From: Lichtheimia corymbifera B2541
Taxonomy: Eukaryota; Mucoromycota; Mucoromycetes; Mucorales; Lichtheimiaceae
NCBI GenBank assembly: GCA_000697475.1
Contig: JNEU01001003.1
Coordinates: 124,001-188,000, forward strand
DNA: 64,000 nucleotides
Reading direction: 5' to 3'
The notes beneath the pieces are model-generated. The model had not been told where the DNA came from, did no database searches, and saw nothing but the letters and a program-made list of their open reading frames with translations. Each line of letters opens with the position of its first letter. Position 1 is the first letter of the stretch. A program made the position numbers and the translations under genes. This document shows, piece by piece, positions 47,483 through 60,245 of this stretch.

Positions 47483-49369
47483 TTATGCACAAACTTGGGT
47501 ATTGGATGGAAGAACACACTGCCATTTCTGTACAAATTGCCTGATACCGGAGGATTGCATCATGGATGGTGATGACATGAAAGCATGAAGTAGACCGATC
47601 ATTGCTTCTTGGCATGCAACATGAACACGCTCCACCATCTTGTTACCATAGTATAACACTGAGAATGCCGCTGACAAGGTATCCATCAACTATACACCCA
47701 TTTAATGCTCTTGCAATTCTTCTTTTTCTTTTTTCCCTTTTGCTTACCTCGATAATCATGCAACGATCATTGGCTTGGAACAAGGTCCATACGATTTGAA
47801 CCAACCCGAATCCTGCACGCATACTTTCCATTAAGGCTGCTTCGACTTGGTTGGTAGTTGCCACATCGTTGTTGTTGCTAGGCAACTCGGTAAAGTAATC
47901 TGACCATCCACGATCATTATGCTGGGAAAGCGATTGCATCATATTGGATTGATGAATTTGTAGTTTGCCAGCGAAAAAGAGTGCGTGTAAGCGTAACGCA
48001 TATCGGTTGACAAGGCGTGATGTGCTATCATTGGGATGTGGATGGTTGGTGTATGGAAAGTTTTTCCGAATCTTGTCACGCCAGGATCCCAAATCGTGAT
48101 CATGTTGGCTGATACGAGCAAGACCTTCAAGTTCTATTTCAAGAGCAAGGAGGGGTAATCTTTCATCTTCTGATAGAGGTCGCAACCGAACCAGCGGCTG
48201 CTGCTGTTGTTGTTGCTTGTCGTATAACACAGGTGGCGACATGGTACGCATCGCTAATAGCAAATCGGTTTGCAACATCCATGCTTTGAGTCTTGCAAAA
48301 TCCTCTTTTCTAGTTGCATTTTTCTCGGCCATACACATGTGTCGTTCTGCCAAGGACATGGAATATTGTTGAGTTGGTTTGCTGGTGGTGGCGGTGGTGG
48401 CAGCCGAGTAAAGTTGCATAAGAATCAAGGTTTCAATGGTGGTTTTGCTGGGTCGATCGAATTCCACAAGATCGTGAGCAAGTTCATAACAATCCTCTGC
48501 CAGCTTGTCCATGAATGGATAGATCCCAAATTGATCCGGATGACATACCATCCCATGCACGGCACTATATGCATAGATGGCACATACAAGTCCTGCATGC
48601 ACGTGTCCTAATCCCACTAAAAGTCAACCCTTCTTCTTGTTGTTATGATCCTTGCTGTTGACTCACCTTGTCGATATTGTTCAAGAAAGCGATCTTTGTT
48701 TGTACGTCGATACGATGTGCAGTTCAAGTGCAGCCGCACCAATGCATCAAACACAGATGCAGGGTATTGGCTCAGCTGTTGTGCAAATTGGTTAAATGTA
48801 CCAGGGCTATTCAACAAGCTGGCTGGGGTAGTATCACCATTGATATGGTTCCATGGATCATAACCACCACCAGGTGTAGTAGGTGTAGCTGTATTATTGG
48901 ACGACCCACGAGCTAGCATGGCAGGTCTGTTTGTTGCTGCTGCATGAGCTTCTTCCATAGCAGTTGCCACCGGACTTGGAAGTTGGTTACGGATGTCGGA
49001 CAAGGCGCGGTATAACTCGCCAAGTGTTCGGATGTTAGTCTCTACCTCGAGTAAAGAACGACGTCGACTATTGCCAACCGTCTTCCATCCTTTGGGAAGC
49101 CAAGCTTCTTCATCTTCTCCTTGTATATTAGGTTGCATTTGCTGCTGTGATGGTTGTTGCTGTTGTTGTTGTTGTTGCTGCTGGGAACATGGTGGCGTAG
49201 GTGGATATGTCAGCTCATGAATAAACTCATGATGGCTTGGATAAAATGAATCGGGTGGTTGTGTAGTGGTGGAAGCTGCGGTGCTAAAAGGTGACATATA
49301 CGAGTATTGTGGAAGGCTCATGTTATCTTTGCAGTCGTTGCTTTCAGAGGTAGCCGTTGTAGTCATCAT
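47483..49369 (-). CDS. MHR-like putative transcriptional regulator without a zinc cluster
   Basis: Exons 49369-48667, 48616-47748 and 47689-47483 give 592 residues. The N-terminal 110 residues are Ser/Thr/Pro/Gln-rich with a poly-Gln tract. The rest is helical and resembles the fungal-specific transcription factor (MHR) domain: FLEQYRQVGLGHVHAGLVCAI-type helices, MDKLAEDCYELAHDLVEFD, LRLHALFFAGKLQIHQSN and a closing MDTLSAAFSVLYYG. No Zn2Cys6 or other DNA-binding motif is visible in the ORF or in 400 bp upstream. It may act through a partner or have lost its DNA-binding domain. It is convergent with the double-cluster factor, with 227 bp between stops. All introns are GT-AG. The family call is weaker than for its neighbour. 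Confidence 0.75.
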
Positions 49370-52300
49370 TCACAGAAAAGAGAAATAGATGCAAAAATAT
49401 ATGTATGACAGGAAGAAGAAGAAAAGAAAATGGAAATCAAGGGGAAGTGGGAAAGGGGGAAGGGAAAAAAAGCTGGCCAACCAAACAAAAAGGAGGTGGG
49501 TGATCAAGATGGCTTGCTTTACTTTTGCACTACTACAAAGGTTTTTTCCCGGAAACTTGCGCGGGAGCGCGTGAACGCGTGTGTTTGACAAATGCAGAAA
49601 AGTGATCGACTTGACGTACAACCATCATCTTTATTGCAGTGATACGATGCATATTTATCACCACTAACAAGAGAAACCGGTAACCTGTATCTTGCATACA
49701 ACGGTGTGCAGTCTCCTTGGTGCCATCGGCTGGTCTCTCTTGCATGGTAACCATGCATGCAGTGCCACCACACCTTAAAATGAAACCTCCCCCCTATGTA
49801 CCCACATTAGCGTGACACCGATTTCCATATGCATTTGTTAGTTACACATGTCGCGTGACGCAAGGTATATCCTGTAGCTGATAATATTCTGGGAAATGGA
49901 TCGCATAGTGTTATCATCATCCTTGATTGCAGATGTCCAATGGAGCCATTAGTACGCTTCGTAGCCGTTCAGTGCTATACGACACCTAAAGAGAAGAGCA
50001 AGACCTGCTTCTGCTGTTGTCTATATTAGCTGATTGATGATCGTCGACAATTAAACCTTAGTTTACGCATTGGGGCCGATAACTTTAAACGCACTTGGCT
50101 TCAAATGGCTCATTGATATCCTGAAATCAGACATGTGTGCAGGTTCTACTTGTATGATATCGTATTACTGGAGGTTCATTGTAATACACAAAAGCCTCCC
50201 TTCTATAATCAAAGTGCGAAGAAAGTGGTTGCTCATGCTGGATCTTGCAACCTGTCGGCGATCCAGGTATCAAGGGCTCCAACCAAACATTTACATGCAT
50301 AGTAAAATACCTTTTATTGTTGCGCACCAACCTCTCAAGTGAGTGTGCTCTTGAGAAATCGATCCAAAAAGCATTGGTAACAATACCATCTTCATCCCAT
50401 TTCTGGCTACATGGAAGATGTTGCCATGATGTTTTCCGTGAAACGTAGACACTAACTTTTTTCTTCCATACCATAACTCAATTGTGAAGGACGCGTCATT
50501 TGATTTGATATGTTACGTTTTGATTATGTAAAATTGAGTCAGCAGCAGACCCTGATTTGGAGAATTCAAGATTACGCTTTATGCAGATCCATGCTCACTT
50601 GCATATACCCACAAAAAAGTGACCATCACGTTTTCAAGGACTTGTCTAGGCACATCACAAGGAATAGCTGTGGCTCTAAATACAATACCCGTCTCCCATG
50701 TCTGAATCAGCCACGCATTATATTGGTACTGGATGACTGACATTATCATATTGATCCCTTTTTTCAAAACTGTTAATGGGAGAGAGCACGTTTTGGGGAG
50801 GTGACATTTGCAATGTATGATCTTGCAACTAGCCAATTCTTTCATGCATGCGTACCCCTAGAATCATTAATATGAGGGATTCACTATTGTATTCCCCCTC
50901 AATGTTAACTGAAAAAGTTATAATGATGATGAATAAGAGGGAAGTGTGATTATTTTATTGATGATGATGATGGTGCGCACGGTGATAAAATGGCTCAGGA
51001 GCATATTTTTCTTTCAGCATGATAGGAACTGGGGATGACTTTGAGACTTTCGGACATCGGTAAACAGGATCACGGCTTCTACCGGGTGATGGATGCTTCA
51101 CATGAGGCAGTTTTGCCAGAAAGCATTGCTGATTTCAGGGAGCAGGATCACATTACCCATAGTTGCAAAGGTACGCAATGTCGATAAAGGTAACAGGTAC
51201 ACACCAATATAGCGCTCGATAAGAGTGTAGAAAAAGATCTTAAATCCATTGATCATGAAACCTAGGCAAGCATCCAATCCCTGCTTGTCAATAGTCCTCT
51301 TTGAAATACTGCCAGGCCGAAACACACCAGGTTTACTGGAGGAGCTGTTGCTAGGTTTCATTTCACCGAAACCAGCTGGATGCCCCAGATTGATCTTCTT
51401 GCATCCGATTCATAAAAAGGGAAGCTGTTATATCACCACCATCATATAGTCTATGGCGTGCAAACTAACCCAACTTTGCATATGCATTCCAGGAGGAAGC
51501 ACACCAAAAGAGTATATTAGTTAGCCTTCATGAAGCAAGATGATTAGGTTTACCTTAGGAACAAAGAGCCATATATCACAATGACCACAATAACAATGAA
51601 AAATAGAATAACAATGAATTGCTAAAGATCATTGCGAATGCCAGAGTACATGGATCGCTCATAAAAAGGGCCATGTGTCCACCATCACATCGATTTGGGC
51701 TTTAATAAAGCTGTCAACAATCAAAGAGATTGGGTGTGGGGCGACAACATCCTTGTTTATATTATCTGTAGGGGCAGTAAGCTGATAGAGTAATGGTTGT
51801 CAAGTATAAATCAGCCTGACATAAATAAATCCAAGTTAGAGAAGATGGCAACATCCGTCATCAAACAACAAGGACAATGTTGTTGTGCCCGTAAGATCAC
51901 CCCTTCAATTGCAGATTAGGCCATCTGTTACACTTTAATAATAATGGTGCATGTGTATGTCTACGCATCTGAATGCTGCAGCAAACCGTAATACGATCCA
52001 ACGGCATCGAGGAATCAAAAATTACCTGATATTGCTAGCAACAAGGTCTACCAGGGTCCATGATCGGGGGAAGTATGATGGCTCTCATGGGTTCTCTAAC
52101 ATCATCATACCACGGTGATTCCCTCTTTCAAGCTTAATATAGGGAGCGAGCATCTTTTCTCGTTGGGGGCATTTATAAGGCCTCGACTTGCAATTTGTCA
52201 TTATACCCCTAAAACGAGTATCATTACCCAGCACACGAGAGAACCTGATACCAGATGATGAGGCGTTATATTATTATTTCCCCTTTAATCCATGTCGGCT

Positions 52301-52874
52301 GAGAGCTACTTATATCGATGACAATGATGATGGATATCTATATAATGATCACTAGCCGCCAGTCCAAAAAAGATGTGGAAGAATGAAAATGTGTGCTGAT
52401 TGCCATGCGACAAGTTGTTGGGAACACAAGCAGCTGCAGTAGTAAGCCCCGACTGGATCTGGATCATTGTCCTATTAATGGCGATGCATTACAACTGTCC
52501 CTGATGTTTCAGACGCACCGACTCCGTCCTCATTGATAAATGGCATGATTTTAAAACGGATATCATTGATACATGACAAGAGTATGATACAAGCAAGGGA
52601 GATTGATCGATACGTGCAGTGTTTATCCTTGTACGACAGAATGATGTAAAATGAAACGATGTGCCTCGGCTGGGGAAGTCAGCAGGCTGGAATTGATCCA
52701 AGCACCACCCAAGGGAATATAGCGTGCTTTCTCTCTTTCTGGTTGTGTATGTGCATACGAGGTGCTTAAGGGGTTGCATCATAACTTTAAGGTAAAATAT
52801 CTTATCTTTTTTTATCTTGTCCCTTTCCCCTTGCTCTTTCTTTTTCTTTTTCCCCCCTTTGACATTCGAGCACG
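49370..52874. other. Gene-poor region with coding relics
   Basis: About 3.5 kb without an intact gene between two divergently placed genes. It holds several minus-strand protein-like stretches (50127-50474, 50579-50845, 50955-51361) broken by stops and frame changes. No terminal inverted repeats, LTRs or target duplications were noticed. The last 100 bp are a CT-rich leader for the FUSC gene. Confidence 0.5.
50955..51361 (-). pseudogene. Frameshifted relic of an unrecognised gene
   Basis: One minus-strand frame (51361-51098) reads GFKIFFYTLIERYIGVYLL and on to LLPEISNAFW before a stop. A second frame, overlapping near 51110, continues LAKLPHVKHPSPGRSRDP and ends in a Pro/Lys/His tail with a stop at 50955. 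The two together look like the C-terminal end of one protein broken by a frameshift. It faintly recalls a multi-copy hypothetical family of Mucorales (GFKxxFYxx followed by GxYxxxxL), from memory and unverified. An intron across the break is an alternative. Confidence 0.35.
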
Positions 52875-55800
52875 ATGGCTGACGATCGATCTGGAATATG
52901 GAAACTGCCATCAGAAGACGATCCTTCCCATTACACCATGGCCGGTTCAGCAATAGCTTGTATTCACGGTCGTCATTCGGCACAATGTGTGCGATGCCAA
53001 CAACAACGCTATCACCAGCAGTTTCCAGCAACATTTGCATCCTCAGCATATCAACTCGCACCTGAACAACTTGGCACATCTCCTTTATCATCTTATCAAA
53101 CCGCAGCATCAATTACAAATCATACCCAACAACGTACCAATGGATGGTGGATACCTCGTAGTACTTCAGGCAATAGCGTTACTGCCGCAGTAATGCCGGA
53201 TGCTCAGCTGTCAAAATCACCTACTTCCTATATGGGAACATACAACAGCGACGATTACAACTACTTTGATGTCGTGTTCGATGATGGCTCACGTCAAAAA
53301 CGATCTGTGTCCTTGTCGACTGTACCGCTCTATCTTGATACCAATGCAGCTAATCAATATCAACCCCATCATCATCCACAACATCCAATGCGTCGAGAGT
53401 AAGTAAAACAGTTATCATCATCACCCTTAAAAACTGAAACCAATGTTAATAATAGGGCCTCCGAGACAACGCTGCTGCTACCGAAACGCAAGTATGAAGG
53501 GGCCAAAATTCATAGCGACGACGATTCATCTGATGACGGGGAGGAGCAACCGGATCGATTATTTGGTCTCAACAAGAACCCTGTTGTACAACAGATCTAT
53601 CAGTGGCGTAAGGGCCTTCCTCACAAACAAAAGATGATCTTGAAATGCAGCTTTGCATACTTTCTTGGTTCACTCTTTACATTCGTTCCATTTCTCAATC
53701 AAATTGTCGGCGGTACAGCTATCAGCAGCCATATCGTTGCCACAGTAACAGTCTTTTTCAATCCCGCAAAGTCAATGGGTGGCATGGTGGAAGCTGCAGG
53801 ATTCGGCTTGCTATATGGTGTATTGGGGCTATTGGTATGTTTATGCAGTCTGGCGTGCATGGATTATCTTTTGGTGGACCATCACATGTATCTCGCGTCA
53901 TGCATCGTTACACTTGGCGTATTTGTTGGTGGAGGCACATTTCTGGTGGCATTTCTCAAGGCACATTTGGATAAACCAAGTATACGTACGGGTAAGCATC
54001 ATTGTGATCTATTGGTTGGCATGGATACAATGATTAACTTTTGATTTCCCAGCGTCATCCCTTGCATTCATTGTTCTCTTTTCGGTCCTTATACGAGAAA
54101 CATCTGCCAGCAAGCCCTTTGATGCCACCAAAGTGGAATTGACATTCAACGTGGTTATTATTGGTACCATTATTTCAGTTGCAGTATGCTATCTTGTGTG
54201 GCCCACCCGTTCTACCAAAAAGCTCAAGTATGTCTTTTTCTTTGTATGAAGGTCTCTGGTAAAATATGGTACTTTCCTCACTAACCAAAGTTATATGAAG
54301 ATCCGATATCAATGCCACCTTGGAATCCATCCGAGTATTGCTCAAGTTACTCACCAAGACGTTTTTGTTGGACGCCGATTTGCCGGATTTTACAGCCAAC
54401 AAGCAGCTGGAGAGTGCCATCAAATCCCACCGCTCATCGTTTGTTGCATTACGATCTTCACTCAAGGAAGCCAAGCTCGAGTTTTACAGCCTTGATATGT
54501 GGCGTCATTCTGATGGCTATGATCGAACTGTATCAAGTCTTCAGCGGCTAGCACAGCATATTAGTGGGCTACGTAGTAGCTGTGGCCTTCAATTTGAAGC
54601 TATGCAAGAGCATCAACAACATCAACGAGGAAAAGCAGCAGCAGCAGCAGTACCCACACCCATTCCATCAGCTACAACCAAAAGCCAAAAACAGAAAATG
54701 GCATCGAGCAAGATTGAACCCGAGGCACCCATTCATGTCAAAGCAGATGAACGACGACGCAAAATGGAAAACGAGCTACGACGAGAGCACAGCATGGTGT
54801 TTTACATGGATGATGATATGATGGGGGAAAGTCCAAGTATGGAACGCCAAGTATCAAGTACGAGTGTGCTCAGCAACAACAACAATGGTCAACATTATCC
54901 CCTGGATCCAGTACCAGAGACACCTGGCATCGAAGGCGAAGGTGCTTTGGTTCAATTTATCCGCACAATTCGACCCCCCATGAAATCATTGGCATACACT
55001 TGCAAGCAAACCATCATCCATATCCAGGCACACTTTACTGGCAACATCACAGCAAGCACACCATCCTTTGAACTTTTGAAACAAAACCTGACAACAGCTT
55101 TGGCCGTGTTTGAAGAATCTGAACAACGTGCCCTCATGCAACTTTATCGACGTAAACGCAAGCACAAACGTGCCAGGCAACAATCATGGCAACAACTACA
55201 ACAACAAATGGACCCACGTCAATTACATTCACAATTGATGCAGCAATTTCCGGCAGAAGATGTATTTCTTGTCTACTTTTTCGTGTTTTGCATGGTCGAA
55301 TTTGCCAAGGAGTTGATGTGTTTGATCGAGGAAGTACAAGCTGTGTTTGAGAGCGATTGTGATACCATGGGATTCTGGGCACATTGCAAGGAATTCTTTC
55401 ATCTCATGTTTGGTATGTTATTTTGGGTGTTTGTGTTTGTGAATGTTGTCGAGGCATGGATCACTGACAATGTTTATTATGCAGCCCGTGCGTCACGCCC
55501 GAATGATGATTTGCCAGAGAAACATGCAGCAGAAGAGATTTTCATACCCAACAATCACAACACCACCAATACACTTCAAACACCATCACCGACCACGTAT
55601 ATCCGCAAATGCTTTCTTCAACTTTGGAACTTCTTTTCCTGGTTCAGAAATCACACGGTGCGTTACGCTATCAAGGCGACACTCGTTTCAGTTGGGGTGG
55701 CCATGCTGGCTTTCATTCCTGCCACACAGCACTATTTCAGAGAATACCGAATGGAGTGGACTCTCATTACAGTAAGTTATCCTTTTGGAAAGGAATGAAA

Positions 55801-57220
55801 CAACAAACTAAGTCGAATATTTATATTGCATAGATTATGGCTGTCATGTCACCTACGGTGGGTGGTACCAATATTGTGGCAGTGCTACGAGTACTTGCAA
55901 CCATCCTGGGGTGCATCGTCGCGGCACTCGTATACACTGCCTTTAATGGCAATGTTTATATGCTAATGCTATGCACGTGGGTGTTCTCTCTTCCATGTTT
56001 CCATATCATCCTCAATCACAAGCATGGGCGATTTGGCCAATTTGCCCTATTGGCGTACAATCTGGTAGTCCTCTACAGCTACAATCATCGTGACGAGCTT
56101 GATGTGGGCGATGTCTACGAGTTGGCTTGGAAACGGTGTGTGGCTGTGTCTCTTGGTGTCATTATTGGTAAGCATTTACTAGAAGGATGAGATGGAAACG
56201 ACCATTGATTGACGATGAACTTGTTATTTAGGACTTGTGGTGACCGCATACATTTGGCCATATGAAGCACGCAAGGAGTTACGCAAGGGCCTTTCTGATC
56301 TTTTGCTGCATCTCTCTTGGCTATACAAGCAACTCGTATCCGTTTACTCTGAGACAACATCTGAGACAGATGCGGATGCCTATGCACTTTTGATTGAACA
56401 AATGTTTTATGATACCCGCACAAACAACCCTGACGCACCAGGTACAAGCAGCAGCAACGGTAATAGTGGTGGTGCTACTACTACCGGCAACATGCCAACA
56501 GCAGCTGCCATGGAAGCTTTGGCTGAACGCAACAAGATCCGGGCACTTCGGTTCCAAAAGGTCGAATTAGCACTTCAAGTGAGCTTGGTCACGCTGCGAG
56601 GTCTTTTAACCCATGCTCCCAATGAGCCCCGTTTAAAGGGACCCTTCCCTGTAAAGATGTACGAGTCGATGCTTTCATCCTGTCAGAATATTCTCGATAA
56701 GCTCTTGTCAATGCGCATTGTCATCTTGAAAGACGTATGGGCCATCCAAGTACGTCGTGCACTTATGCTACCCGCCTGCAAAGAATGGATGGATATGGCT
56801 GGCAACATTTTATTGTACTTTTATTTGCTCGCATCGGCTCTTCAACTCAAGACCCCATTGCCACCCTATTTGCCGCCAGCTGAAAAAGCACGTCAAGTCC
56901 TCTTTGATAAACTCGAAGAAGTATTGCCATCTACTTCAGCAGCCTCTGCCCAAGATGAGAGCTACATGGTCTTTTACGCTTATCTAGGAATGATGGAGGA
57001 GGTCATCCAGGAATTAGACAAGGTAAGGGAAAAGGAAAAAAAGGGGGAGCAACTCAAGTATTGACCTGTGTTTGGTACATAGCTCGGGGAGAATATGAAA
57101 GAGCTTTATGGTACACTGGTACCCGCAGATCAATGGGTTCGGTGTTTTGGTTTATTGGAGCCCATGGAACAAGGCAGCTTGGATCCAGCATTCGTTTTCA
57201 ATTTTGACAAAAAGCCATAG
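52875..57220 (+). CDS. FUSC/aromatic-acid-exporter-like membrane protein (DUF2421 family)
   Basis: Exons 52875-53398, 53456-53991, 54053-54227, 54301-55771, 55834-56167, 56232-57022 and 57083-57220 give 1322 residues. The N-terminal 200 residues are cytosolic and polar, with a CIHGRHSAQCVRC Cys/His motif. A first membrane bundle (about 210-400) includes CSFAYFLGSLFTFVPFL, GFGLLYGVLGLLVCLC and TFLVAFLKAHL; a long helical cytosolic insert follows. A second bundle (about 835-1015) includes SPTVGGTNIVAVLRVLATI and SLGVIIGLVVTAYIWPYEAR. The helical C-terminal region is the DUF2421-like part. This two-bundle plan matches fungal proteins related to brefeldin A sensitivity and bacterial aromatic acid efflux (ArAE). 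Export of small organic acids is inferred, not shown. All six introns are GT-AG. Confidence 0.9.
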
Positions 57221-57470
57221 CATACATTGCTCATTATACCACATCATCACTAAAGAAAAGCTATTATCCATTTATCGACGTTGTTTGGTAGTGGCGGGGG
57301 GGTTTGGTAATCATACATTATGTATCAAGAGGAGGCGCTGTTGTGGGTTGTAAATGTGTGTGTGTATGTGTTTGGAAACCTAGGGACCAGAATTAAATGA
57401 TGTAGAGACGAGGGAGATAGGAAGGGAGCCATGATGGTTGATGTGTGTTTATATATGCAAATGGGTTGGC

Positions 57471-60245
57471 TTATGCTTTCGCTGCTGCTGCATGCTGTTG
57501 CATTTCCTTGAGCTCTTGGAGACGTAATTGCATTTTTGGCACTTCTATCAGCTTTTGTTCGATCTGCAGGGTGGAAAAGTGTGAATACATGATATCCCAA
57601 AGCATGAATAATGTACACTTACAGCATTCTTTTCCTCCTGTAAAGCAAGACGTTTTTGTGCATCCAGCTTGGTAAATACGTAGCCGCCTTGTCCGTCATA
57701 TTGAAGGATAAAGTTGTGATATTGCCAAAGGGAAGGTCGATGGGACACAGTCAACAAGGAAATGCCGAGATCTGTCATTTATTACATGAACGAATTGTCA
57801 GCATGGTGCGGATTCCAGACAACTCTACAAAGAACTTACCTGTAGCATGAGTATACATGATCTTTTCAATATCCATACTGACAGCACTGGTGCCTAACCA
57901 TATCACACAATGTCAATATTTTACATCTATATCTTGGATGATACAAACTTACATTCGTCAAGGATAGCGTAACGAGGAGAGTGGTAAAAGAGACGAGCCA
58001 TGGCAATCTACAAGAATAGAACAATGTCAATTCAAGCTATCTCATTTGGCGCCCACAATGACCCCACTTACACGCTGCTTATCACCTCCTGAAAGAGCAA
58101 TGGCCCATTCTTTTTCAGCATCCCAACCGCCTTCGCGCTCAACAATGTGCTCGATTTGCACAACTTTGAGGATCTTTAAAAGATCGTCGTCGGTCACATT
58201 ACCTGAGTAAGCATGTAGGTTAGCGCTATGCGATATTTCACATCCCCTTAATACTCACGTTTCTTCATGTCTTCAAGCGTATCGGGATATAGGATTCTAG
58301 GTTGGATTATTAGGCCATCATCCAAAGTAAACGTCATTGTTGCATGATACTTACTGGTCTCGGAGAGTGCCCAAGGAGAGGTATGGTCGCTGAGGGATAT
58401 AGAAAATGTCACGATAGTGGGGTTTGTGAAGTGTGCCACCTAATTCCATGATTTAATACCAAATCCTCCCTATATCAAGCATTATTGCTTCTTACCGTAG
58501 ACGGGCCACAGGCCACCCAAAATACGGAACAAGGAAGATTTGCCACAACCATTAGGGCCAACGATCAGCAAGTGCATGCCAGGCTTGACGTGGAAAGTAA
58601 GTTGTGGAACAAGAACATCGCCATTGGGACTGATGATAGGCACATTGATGAACTCAATATTCTCGCTTTGTTCAATGACACCACGGCCTTCCAGCATCTT
58701 TGCATTGGCATCGGTTGAAACGGATGAGACAAGTCGCTTTTGGTATCGACCGGCCTTGACATCTTCAAACACATCCAAGAGATCCGTTACCTAATACAAA
58801 AGCGACATGAGTATTGATAATAGCAGCAACATGATGACCATAAAACATACACGACTCGTGTAGCCAGCAAGTTCGGTGATTTCCTTGTAGGCATACATGA
58901 TACGACCAACAGCATCTGATGAGCTCATGAGCAGACGGCGATTGGTGACAAAGCCTTCGGTACGACCACCAATATCTCCAATGGCTGAAATGCCAGGCAC
59001 CTTGAAGAAAACGGGTACAGAGCACAAGACCAATCCACATGCACCCCAAAAGTATTTGATGACAAAATCTTCAAGCATGCCGTGTGGGACTCTTAGGCGG
59101 AAAATGCGGTTGACGTGTTTGATGAGAGCGTAATAGCGTTGATCCAGAATGCCCTTTTCCACATGTTCACCATCAAACAAGGCGATCTCTTCGGCATTTT
59201 CAATCACACGCGAGTGACCAAAGCGGAATTCACCTTCCAATCGTTGTTCCTCAGCAACCATTTTACCAAAGGAGGGTGTATAACGACGCATGGTGGCTGA
59301 AGACAAGTTGATGATCACACTACCCAGCACCACAGCTTCAAATCCAACGCTCCGTGTAAGCTGATAATTGTAAATGAAGACATCCAGGATGGGTTTGGCA
59401 AGATTCGAGTACAGCTCGGCGAGTGAATTGCTGAATTTCATCGTATCAACGGTGATGCATTGATCGGCGTTCTTGATACGGTCGTCCAAGTTGCCCACTG
59501 CATAAAATGTCATATCGCTTAGGTATTGTTCATGAATGTGGTGTGTCAGCCGTGTGCGGAATGCCAATGCCAGTTTGCTTTGCATGTAAGACAACTATAT
59601 ATGTGATTGGATGAGCTATGCCAGTTAAAGAGGAAACACGCCATTTATGTCATACTTACCATGCTGTTTGTGTAAGTAGCCGGAATAGCAACGGTCATCC
59701 ACCAACCGATGCCGAGCATAAATTCCTTCAATTTGCCTCGTACCAACGCACTAACAATGCGACCATCCAAAGATGCAACATAGACTGATAAAACAGTTCG
59801 GAATACTACAAGATTCATGTTAATACACACACACATATTCACATTCACAATGTTTGGTGATCTACTTGCCCAAAAAGAAGGAATGAACGACCAGCATCCA
59901 GAATTCCTTGGAACGTACACCTGGCATCACAATACGTAAAAGACGTTGGATTTGTTTGAAAAAGGCCATATCCACCTATGGAGGGCTCTTAGCATGTATG
60001 CTTCTTCTTTTCCTTGTCATCCTTCCTCTACATACCTCCACTTTGCGTTTCTTCTTTTCATCAGGTGCTGGTGTGGTTGTATCCAATCGTGGTTTGGTTG
60101 GCTTGTTTGTCTCTTTCTTGAACAGGCGGATGGATTTACGAATAGATAAAAAGGAGCGCACCACGAACAAGAGCAACAAGACTCGCCGTATGGTGTCTCT
60201 GTGCTTAAGATATAAAGACGCCCATTGCTTTAGCATGGGAGCCAT
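57471..60245 (-). CDS. PXA2: Peroxisomal fatty acyl-CoA ABC half transporter, ABCD/Pxa family
   Basis: Half transporter expected to import very-long-chain acyl-CoA into peroxisomes as a dimer. Exons 60245-60036, 59975-59870, 59805-59660, 59594-58851, 58790-58496, 58439-58355, 58296-58259, 58202-58072, 58007-57953, 57893-57840, 57771-57623 and 57563-57471 give 701 residues. The ABCD transmembrane region shows [24 protein letters not shown] and the EEIALFDGE loop. The nucleotide domain has Walker [11 protein letters not shown]-loop FYIPQRPY, signature LSGGDKQR, Walker B YAILDE and H-loop SHRPS, so it should hydrolyse ATP. The second intron (59869-59806) is GC-AG and is needed to join SFFL to VFRTVLSVY. 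An in-frame ATG at 60290 would add 15 residues. PXA1 versus PXA2 is not settled. Confidence 0.93.

Noticed and set aside
49370..52874. Transposon insertion as explanation of the gene-poor region
   Set aside because: No terminal repeats, target-site duplications, transposase or reverse transcriptase motifs were seen.
52489..53112. 207-codon minus-strand ORF
   Set aside because: Overlaps the start of the FUSC gene antisense; composition is not protein-like and no family matches.
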